This document shows, piece by piece, positions 58,215 through 64,000 of a stretch of DNA of 64,000 nucleotides. Location of the stretch: positions 868,001-932,000 of the forward strand of contig OY729419.2 of NCBI GenBank assembly GCA_963422285.2, in the 5' to 3' direction. Below the pieces are notes generated by a model. It saw only the letters and a list, made by a program, of their open reading frames with translations, was not told the DNA's origin and searched no databases. Within the stretch, counting starts at the first letter, position 1; each line of letters opens with the position of its first letter. The stretch comes from VXYL01 sp963422285. GTDB taxonomy: Bacteria; Pseudomonadota; Gammaproteobacteria; Pseudomonadales; Azotimanducaceae. A program made the translations under genes and the position numbers.

Positions 58215-59539
58215 GGCACTGCGTCCCCTTGGGGAGGTCGGGCGCCGCCGTTCGCCACTGCACGAGCACTCTCGGTCGTGCCGTTGGCCCCGTTTCTGCG
58301 GTACCGGCGTCTGCGCCGACGACGCCGCGACCGCTCCAGAGGCAGCTTTTGCATTAGCTCCTCCGGCTCTTGAACTTGTGCATCGGTCCACCAGTCGCCG
58401 AGTTCCGCCGGCACATCTTCGGCTTCGACACGCAGCATGAGGAAGTCGTAGGCGGCGCGGAAACGGCGATGTTCCAGCACCTTGGCGACATTGCCCGCGG
58501 TGAGCCGCTCCAAGCGCGGTTGCAGACCCCAGACCTCGCGCACGAAGTAGCCGTGGCGGCGCGGAATGGCGATGGTGGACTGCTGCGCGGCGAGCACGGC
58601 GCTGGCCGCGGCGTCCTGTTCGTCCCGGCTGCCATCGCCGTTGAGCGCCGCAAGGGGGGGCGAACGGTCCAGGTACTCGTGCCACAGGAAGGCGGCCAGC
58701 AGAAAACCGGGCGTCACCGGCTTGGTCTGCTTTACTCGCGCATCGGTGCTGGCGAGCGCCAAGCGAACGATGTCTTCGCCGTGGGACGGCAAGGGAAACA
58801 GAATCTCGGTGAGATCGTACTGCTGCAGCAGGTCGAACGCCCGTACGCCGTGGCCGGCGAGAAACAGCTTGAGGAACTCGTCGAACAGCCGCGCTGGGGG
58901 GATCGCGGCGAGCATCTCGCACATCGGCGCGATGGCGTTCTCGGTGTCGGGATGCATCTTGAGATCCAGCTTGGCGGCAAAGCGGATGGCGCGCAGGATG
59001 CGCACCGGATCTTCCCGCAAGCGCCGCCTGGGATCGCCGATGAGGCGCAGCGTCCGGCTGGCGATGTCGGCCATGCCGTCGCAGTAGTCGAGCACCCGAT
59101 GCTCTACGGGATCGTAGTACAGGGCGTTGACGGTGAAATCGCGCCGGAAGGCGTCCTCGTCGATGGTGCCGTAGACGTTGTCGTGCAGGATGACGCCATG
59201 CTCGGACAGATGCGGCCGATGCTCTCGGGTGTCGCCGCCGTCGACGATAGTACGGCGGAAGGTCGAGACTTCAATGATCTCCCGCCGCATCCGCACATGG
59301 GCGATGCGGAACCGACGTCCCACCAAGCGCACCCGAGGAAACACCTCGCGCACATCTTCCGGGGTGGCGTCGGTGGCGACATCGAAGTCCTTGGGCGTCC
59401 TGCCGAGCAGCAGGTCGCGTATGCATCCGCCTACCAGATAGGCGGCGAATCCTGCGTCCCGCAGCATCTCCACCACGGCGACCGCGTTCTCGGACATATG
59501 CTCCCGGTCGATGCCGTGTTCGGCGGTCTGCGTCAACAA
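58211..59539 (-). CDS. pcnB: Poly(A) polymerase PcnB
   Basis: The 442-residue protein has the class II nucleotidyltransferase head AYLVGGCIRDLLLGRTPKDF followed by DVATDATPE, RRFRIAHVRM, RDFTVNALYYDP, and the neck FAAKLDLKMHPDT. The C-terminus is basic (RSRRRRRRRRYRRNG), as typical of PcnB, which adds 3' poly(A) tails to RNA and marks it for decay. PcnB versus CCA-adding enzyme is decided by the operon context and the basic tail. ATG 59539; the upstream region (59540-59682) contains no gene. Confidence 0.92.
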   Translation of the reverse strand: MLTQTAEHGIDREHMSENAVAVVEMLRDAGFAAYLVGGCIRDLLLGRTPKDFDVATDATPEDVREVFPRVRLVGRRFRIAHVRMRREIIEVSTFRRTIVDGGDTREHRPHLSEHGVILHDNVYGTIDEDAFRRDFTVNALYYDPVEHRVLDYCDGMADIASRTLRLIGDPRRRLREDPVRILRAIRFAAKLDLKMHPDTENAIAPMCEMLAAIPPARLFDEFLKLFLAGHGVRAFDLLQQYDLTEILFPLPSHGEDIVRLALASTDARVKQTKPVTPGFLLAAFLWHEYLDRSPPLAALNGDGSRDEQDAAASAVLAAQQSTIAIPRRHGYFVREVWGLQPRLERLTAGNVAKVLEHRRFRAAYDFLMLRVEAEDVPAELGDWWTDAQVQEPEELMQKLPLERSRRRRRRRRYRRNGANGTTESARAVANGGARPPQGDAVP

Positions 59540-59682
59540 GAATGGTGCGAAGTGGTCGACATTGCGGCGATTGTAGCGACATCGCCTAGCTCTGCGCTAG
59601 TGCTTCCGATCGAGTCCAGGCAGGCAAGCATCGAACGGTATGGTTCACCGGCGCGGCGGCGGAGTGCGCTTGGAACAGGGCG

Positions 59683-59890
59683 ATGACGGACGCGACAGCC
59701 GGCGAAACGCCGAACGACGCCGTCATGATCTTGGGTGCCGGCTGCTGTGCGGGAAGTCGGCGTCGAGCTCGTTTGCGATCGCAACCACTTCGTCTTCGAA
59801 CCGCCGCTGCCGGAGGTGGCCGCCGGCACCACCAACATGCTCGATGCGGCAGCGCCGCGGCGCATGATGCTGCGCCATGGGCCGATGCAC
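59683..59890 (+). pseudogene. NDH-2-like NAD(P)/FAD oxidoreductase fragment
   Basis: Two frames together give NDAVMILGAG and then VGVELVCDRNHFVFEPPLPEV, followed by VAAGTTNMLDAAAPRRMML. The order GAG - dinucleotide - RNHFVF - PLLPEV is that of type II NADH dehydrogenase-like flavoproteins, but a frameshift is needed and the rest is missing. From 59891 to 60202 I see no gene, except a short GCAGCCGC-CTA-GCGGCTGC hairpin at 60134-60152. Confidence 0.45.
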
Positions 59891-60202
59891 AGACGACTTC
59901 CTGCGCGTCCGAGCCAGCCTCGAAGTGGTGAACGACCATTTCAACCGCATTCCCACAAGATCCGCTCGCCGGATGTCCGCGGCAGGCGCTGAGATCGCGA
60001 CGACGCAAGCCGCGCCCACTCCCATCCCTAGGCGTACGGTCAACCGCGTAGGCACCCTCTCTTTGGCGCCGGAACGGAGCGGGTTCTTCTTCGCCCCGAC
60101 TCGAACGCTATCCAGCGGGCCGTTGCTGAGGAAGCAGCCGCCTAGCGGCTGCGGATCTGCTGCTAGTATCGCGTCTTCCCGTACTGAGCGAGCGTCAATC
60201 AC

Positions 60203-61249
60203 ATGGCTGCGAATTCCGACGATCTGTCCCCTGCCACGCCGATGGATGTCCGCTTGGGCGTCGCCGAAGCGGCGGATGTCGCCTTCCCGCTGCGCTGGGG
60301 CATTCTCGGCACGGGTTCGATTTCCGCGCAGTGGGTGGGCTGTCTGCGCCAGTGCAAGGGGGCCACGGTGACCGCGGTAGCAGCCCGCTCGGCCGATCGC
60401 GCCCGGCAGTTCGCCGGCCGGCACAACATTCCGGCGGCGTACGGCAGCTACCCCGAGATGGCGGCGGCCGCGGACGTGGACATCGTCTACATCGGCACCA
60501 TCACCCGGCTCCACAAGGAGCACGGCCTGCTCGCCATCGAGGCCGGCAAGCATGTGCTGTGCGAGAAGCCACTGGCGGAGAACGCTGCCGACGCCGGCGC
60601 CATGTACGCGGCCGCGGCGGAGAACAACGTCATGCTCCAGGACGCCATGTGGACGCGCTTCTTTCCCGCCGTGGAACACGCCCGCGCCGCCATGGAGGCT
60701 GGCGTCATCGGCGAGCCGAAGCTGGTGCAATCGGATTTCTTCGATCCCATCTACACCATTCAGGCCGCGCCGCTGGCGTTCGGAGCGAAAGCCGCGCCCA
60801 CCGCGGTGACGGCGGCTGGCCGCCGTGCTGGTGCCGCCATCGTCGAGTACGGCGACGGCAAGTGCGCGGTGCTCACCTTTCCGCCGTTCAACTGCGAACT
60901 GGCGGAAGTGACGGAGATCATCGGCAGCAGGGGCCGCATTACCCTGGAACAGCCCGGCCACTGTCCCACCGGCATCACCATCCGCATCCCGCCCGAAGGC
61001 AGGGTGCCCTCGCGCTACCGAACTCGCAACGCGCCGGCCCCGGTGCAGCGTTTCGAGTATCCGCTGCCAAGTGCCGTAGGGCTGCCGGCGGCCTTTCCGA
61101 ACCAGCACGGCTTCCTCTACCAAGCCGAGGCCGTGCATCGCTGCCTAGCTGCCGGCTTGCGCACCTGCCCCCAGTACGACGAGGCGGAGTCGCTGCATGC
61201 CATGGAACTGCTGACGGCGATCAACCAGGCCCGGTTCGGGGCGACATAG
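60203..61249 (+). CDS. Gfo/Idh/MocA-family oxidoreductase
   Basis: The 348-residue protein has the Rossmann motif WGILGTGSISAQW near residues 32-44, CEKPLAENAADA with the catalytic-type Lys, and the C-terminal beta sheet domain (IIGSRGRITLEQPG). The closest pattern is the dihydrodiol dehydrogenase/1,5-anhydro-fructose reductase-like branch. It uses NAD(P) to oxidise sugar- or diol-like compounds; the substrate is unknown. ATG 60203; the first ~28 residues precede the fold, so a later start is possible. Convergent with the repetitive lipoprotein gene (52-base gap). Confidence 0.88.
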   Translation: MAANSDDLSPATPMDVRLGVAEAADVAFPLRWGILGTGSISAQWVGCLRQCKGATVTAVAARSADRARQFAGRHNIPAAYGSYPEMAAAADVDIVYIGTITRLHKEHGLLAIEAGKHVLCEKPLAENAADAGAMYAAAAENNVMLQDAMWTRFFPAVEHARAAMEAGVIGEPKLVQSDFFDPIYTIQAAPLAFGAKAAPTAVTAAGRRAGAAIVEYGDGKCAVLTFPPFNCELAEVTEIIGSRGRITLEQPGHCPTGITIRIPPEGRVPSRYRTRNAPAPVQRFEYPLPSAVGLPAAFPNQHGFLYQAEAVHRCLAAGLRTCPQYDEAESLHAMELLTAINQARFGAT

Positions 61250-61301
61250 CGCGGAGCAGTTCGACCCGTTGGAGCGGAACTGGCACCAGCGCTCGCTAAC
61301 G

Positions 61302-63089
61302 CTACTGGCGCTCGAAGACGCGCAGGCGCGGGTTCGCGGGTCTCGACTCCTGCCGCGATGGCGCATCCTGCCGCCGGGGCTGCGCGGGCGCACTGGCGCG
61401 GCTGGATTCGCGCCGTCGAGGCGCTTGGCTGCGCACCGGCGGGGCGCTCGGCGAGCGCGACTGACGCTCGAAGGTGCGCGTTCGGCTGTTGGCTCCGCTC
61501 GGTTCGCGAACTTGCGACGGCATGCTCCGCACCGGCGGCGCGGGCCGGGGCGCCGCCCGCGTCAAGGCGCTCGGCGGACGCGACTGACGCTCGAAGGCGC
61601 GCAGGCGCGGGTTCGCGGGCCTCGACTCCTGCCGCCGAGCCTGTCCACGGGGCGGCGCGGGCGCATTGGCGCGGCCAGGTTGGCGCAGCCGAGGCGCTTG
61701 GTTGCGCACCGGCGGTGCTTGCCGGGGCGCCGCCCGCGTCGGAGCGCTCGGCGGGCGCTCGAAGACACGCGTTCGGACGTTGCCCCCGCTCGGAGCGCGA
61801 ACGCGCGACGGCGTGCTCCGCGCCGTCGGCGCTTGCCGGGGCGCAGTTCGGGCAGGCACGGGCCGACGCTCGGCTTGCCGGTTGAAGACCCTGGCGCGGG
61901 CGTTGACGGAAGGTGCCTTTCTGACAGTTCCGGGAACGGGCGCTGGATCCGTGCGCGCTTGTGCTGCCCGCCTCGAGTCGGCGGAGGCGGGACGCGGAGC
62001 AGCGCGGACCGCCGCGCCGTTTTCTCGGCTGGTCGCCGCGGCACTCCCGGCCTGCGCTTGCCGCTGGAATGTCCGCAGCCCGGGGCGCACTTGCTCCGAG
62101 GTGGCTGGAACCGCGGCGCTGGGCGAAGTCCGGCGGGTGCTGGCGGCGCCTTCGCCGCGCCCGTTCTTGTTTCTGTGGAACGCCCTCAGGCGGGGATGGG
62201 TGCGCTTCGCTTCCTCGTACCTTTGCCGGACGTCGTCGCTCGCTTCGGATCGGGCAGCCGCCCGAGGCTCCCGGTCTTGGCGGTAGAAGGTTCGCAGGCG
62301 CGGGTGGATGCGCTCGAGTCTTTTCAAGCGCGCCGGGGCGGCGGCCTGGACGGCATCCCGCCCAGGGCGGTACCGATGGCGACGGTCGTAGCGATGGGAG
62401 TGGTAGTGGCGATGGGGGCGGTAGCCGAGCGGGTGGCGGCGGTAGTCCCAAGTGCCGACGAAGTAGCGGTACGGCCAGATGCCATCGTGGTGGTGGTACA
62501 CGTAGTAGCGCACCGGATCGTAGATCCAGAACGCGTGGGAGACGCGCGTACCGACCGTCGGCGTGTACGTGTAGTCGCCGCCGCGGGTACGATAGACCGT
62601 GCGAGTGCGGTAGGTGCGCCGCTGTTCGACCACTTTCAGGCGGGGCTCCAATACCGCGACCAGCAGGTCGATGGTGACGTCGCCGGCGATGTCGAGCAGC
62701 CATGCGCCGCCCGGATCCTCCTCCGGCGCGGGTATGCGCACTTCGTACCATTCGTTTGCATCGCCGGCCGGGATCTCGAACTCCCCGGAGCGCCACTCCA
62801 GAACCAGCAGTTCGGCATGGCCTTCGGCTTCGTCCTCGGCGCGGGCGATCAGCACCACTTCATCGAGCTGGAAATCCTCGGCAGCGAACTCGGTGCGCGC
62901 ATCGAGCAGCTCGTTCACCTTCAGCAGCCCGCTTTCCTCGAAGCGCATCTCGTCGAGAGGTATCTCGACGCTGACTCGGTATTGTTCGCTTGTTTCGGTG
63001 CTTCCGTAGCTGATGCTTTCGTGGCTGGCGCAGGCGACCAGCGGCGACAGGACGAGGGCAGTACTGCTAGCGACGATGGCGCGGTTCAT
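61302..63089 (-). CDS. Repetitive arginine-rich lipoprotein, undescribed family
   Basis: The 595-residue protein starts with a signal peptide and lipobox (SPLVAC, Cys20). Residues 30-155 look like a folded beta-rich domain (EQYRVSVEIPLDEMRF; VTIDLLVAVLEPRL). Residues 160-240 are rich in Tyr, His and Arg (RPHRHYHSHRYDRRHRYRP), a possible metal- or nucleic-acid-binding zone. The rest is Arg/Pro/Ala-rich and disordered, with eight copies of an xxRxRxFxRQ motif: 262 (HPRLRTFYRQ), 298, 335, 396, 437, 493, 534 and 586, the last being the C-terminus (NPRLRVFERQ). The last four copies come from a ~95-residue tandem duplication visible in DNA. It overlaps the YcaQ-type gene by four bases (ATGA). I do not recognise the family. 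Confidence 0.7.
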   Translation of the reverse strand: MNRAIVASSTALVLSPLVACASHESISYGSTETSEQYRVSVEIPLDEMRFEESGLLKVNELLDARTEFAAEDFQLDEVVLIARAEDEAEGHAELLVLEWRSGEFEIPAGDANEWYEVRIPAPEEDPGGAWLLDIAGDVTIDLLVAVLEPRLKVVEQRRTYRTRTVYRTRGGDYTYTPTVGTRVSHAFWIYDPVRYYVYHHHDGIWPYRYFVGTWDYRRHPLGYRPHRHYHSHRYDRRHRYRPGRDAVQAAAPARLKRLERIHPRLRTFYRQDREPRAAARSEASDDVRQRYEEAKRTHPRLRAFHRNKNGRGEGAASTRRTSPSAAVPATSEQVRPGLRTFQRQAQAGSAAATSRENGAAVRAAPRPASADSRRAAQARTDPAPVPGTVRKAPSVNARARVFNRQAERRPVPARTAPRQAPTARSTPSRVRAPSGGNVRTRVFERPPSAPTRAAPRQAPPVRNQAPRLRQPGRANAPAPPRGQARRQESRPANPRLRAFERQSRPPSALTRAAPRPAPPVRSMPSQVREPSGANSRTRTFERQSRSPSAPPVRSQAPRRRESSRASAPAQPRRQDAPSRQESRPANPRLRVFERQ

Positions 63090-64000
63090 GGCGGCGGGCT
63101 CGTTTTGCGGTCTTCGGTATCTTGCACTTTATGCAGGGCTAGGTGAACGGAACCTGAACGGGCCTGCTTGAACGAGCGCCGGATCGGATCGCCGAGCGCT
63201 GGCGGCGACACCGTGCCCACCTCCACCGCCGGGCAGCCCGTGAAGGCGGCGTACTCGCCAACCGCGGACGCGAATGCCGGCAGGAACGCATCCGGGACGT
63301 CGTCTTCGAGGAACAGCGTCTTGATCTCGAAGCGACCTTCCGGGCGATGCGCCTTGCAGTCCATGCGACCCGCGAAGCACTCGCGAAACAGGATCGGCAA
63401 GGCGAAGTAGCCGAACCGGCGCTTCTCTGCCGGCAGGTAGCACTCGATGGTGTAGTCGAAGCCGAACACCGCCAGACAGCGTTGGCGCTGAATGACCACA
63501 TTGTCGAAGGGCGACAGGATGCGCACCATGTCCGGCAACTGCCTGAGCGTGCGGTCGAAGGCGTCCGGGCGGGCGTAGATCGGTTCGCCCGCCGCAGTTC
63601 GCCGGCGCACCAGATCGCCCTCGCGGACGCGCTCCGCGAGCCGCTGCCGGGCAGCCGAGCGCACTCGGGCGTCGCGGCGGAAGTAGGCGACGGTCCTATC
63701 CGTGGCGAAGCCGTGCGCGGTCAGCATGGTGTCGATGACGTGATCGGCGTGTTCGCGCAGGCTCGGCTCCGTGGTGTCGACATCCGCCGGCAGGAAGCGC
63801 TCGGCCAGCTCGTAGCGCTTCTGGAATCCTTGGCGCTCGACGCTCATGAGTTCGCCTTCCATGAACAGCTGCTCCAACGCTCGCTTGGCCGGCTTCCAAT
63901 CCCACCAGCCCTCGTGCCGCGGGTTCTCCGCTTGCGCGGAGCTTCCTCTCGCGCTGCGATCTATTTGCGAGGGGTCCCCCCTCGCGCTCCCCCGCCGCGG
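63086..64000 (-). CDS. YcaQ-family winged-helix protein, 5' part beyond window
   Basis: From the right edge the frame is open and encodes WWDWKPAKRALEQLFMEGEL, SVERQGFQKRYELAERFLP, ILSPFDNVVIQRQR and CYLPAEKRRFGYFALPILFR, then a C-terminal domain to residue 263 of the visible part. This is the HTH_42/YcaQ family of crosslink-repair DNA glycosylases. The catalytic N-terminus lies beyond the window. Bases ~63910-64000 contain a compositionally odd CCCC/CTCGCGC-rich stretch, so the first visible codons may be unreliable. The stop overlaps the lipoprotein start. Confidence 0.75.
   Translation of the reverse strand, partial: PRRGSARGDPSQIDRSARGSSAQAENPRHEGWWDWKPAKRALEQLFMEGELMSVERQGFQKRYELAERFLPADVDTTEPSLREHADHVIDTMLTAHGFATDRTVAYFRRDARVRSAARQRLAERVREGDLVRRRTAAGEPIYARPDAFDRTLRQLPDMVRILSPFDNVVIQRQRCLAVFGFDYTIECYLPAEKRRFGYFALPILFRECFAGRMDCKAHRPEGRFEIKTLFLEDDVPDAFLPAFASAVGEYAAFTGCPAVEVGTVSPPALGDPIRRSFKQARSGSVHLALHKVQDTEDRKTSPPP

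Noticed and set aside
59723..61138. 471-codon minus-strand open frame
   Set aside because: It is antisense to the Gfo/Idh gene, which has clear Rossmann and CEKPLA motifs.
61269..63146. 625-codon open frame on the plus strand antisense to the repetitive lipoprotein
   Set aside because: The minus frame has a signal peptide, lipobox, a coupled start and protein-level repeats. The plus frame has none of these and starts inside the spacer.

Overview
The window is GC-rich (roughly two thirds G+C) bacterial chromosome. The conserved block pcnB - deoxynucleoside kinase - panB - panC - (insert) - pgi - acs at 51.5-59.5 kb is the gene order of Gammaproteobacteria, so I infer an uncultured gammaproteobacterium. 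The many amidohydrolases, dioxygenases and peptide-transport genes, together with widespread decay of accessory genes, would fit a marine or host-associated lineage, but the sequence alone does not prove the habitat.

Layout, left to right. 0-2.6 kb: a PHP-domain ATPase (TrlF-like, cut by the left edge), translationally coupled to an open but chimeric ORF built from an SNF2-type anti-phage helicase and the tail of a DUF1156 DNA methyltransferase. 2.9-4.2 kb: a VOC protein and a phytanoyl-CoA-type dioxygenase. 4.3-5.1 kb: a broken AAA ATPase joined to a Fic-domain tail. 5.3-7.3 kb: an M48 protease with a lipoprotein. 7.5-8.7 kb: a frameshifted AlbA_2 (Schlafen-like) ATPase. 8.7-13.7 kb: amidohydrolases, a lipoprotein, a DUF1015 protein and a D-aminoacylase-like gene. 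13.9-15.6 kb: a lower-GC accessory pair, one member frameshifted. 15.6-19 kb: crotonase, MATE exporter and MaoC hydratase, a likely acyl-CoA gene group. 19-23.2 kb: GH32-like gene, PQQ-type sugar dehydrogenase and ferritin-like gene, with two copies of a dispersed repeat. 23.4-27 kb: a C37 homopolymer, a voltage-gated K+ channel, a DinG helicase, and an HvfX-like doxX gene broken by a small MITE with a 9-bp target duplication. 27-32.5 kb: glycerate kinase, glycine-zipper protein, broken DUF4143 ATPase, and a PepSY-PhoP-PhoQ-type operon. 32.7-36.4 kb: DUF349 protein and an alpha/beta hydrolase whose 5' end is tandemly duplicated. 36.5-41.4 kb: an HsdR_N-like nuclease relative, a TauD dioxygenase, a second D-aminoacylase-like gene, and a low-GC Panacea/DUF4065 plus two-TM protein pair that looks like a PanAT toxin-antitoxin module. 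41.6-48.4 kb: a VOC protein and a complete Yej-type peptide ABC transporter (order B-E-A-F). 48.8-51.2 kb: nuclease and nucleotidyltransferase remnants plus one intact Uma2-type gene. 51.5-59.5 kb: the housekeeping block. 59.7-64 kb: an NDH-2-like fragment, a Gfo/Idh oxidoreductase, and an unusual repetitive arginine-rich lipoprotein coupled to a YcaQ-type gene cut by the right edge.

Central metabolism (acetate activation, glycolysis/gluconeogenesis, pantothenate synthesis, RNA polyadenylation or CCA addition, lipid-chain enzymes, peptide import) is intact. About ten accessory genes, mostly of defence or toxin type, carry frameshifts, internal stops, deletions or an insertion. The D-aminoacylase-like enzymes, the amidohydrolase and the Yej importer could together support peptide or modified-amino-acid scavenging; this is inference. 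I saw no rRNA, tRNA or CRISPR array. The best candidates for something undescribed are the repetitive lipoprotein at the right end and the Panacea/two-TM pair.
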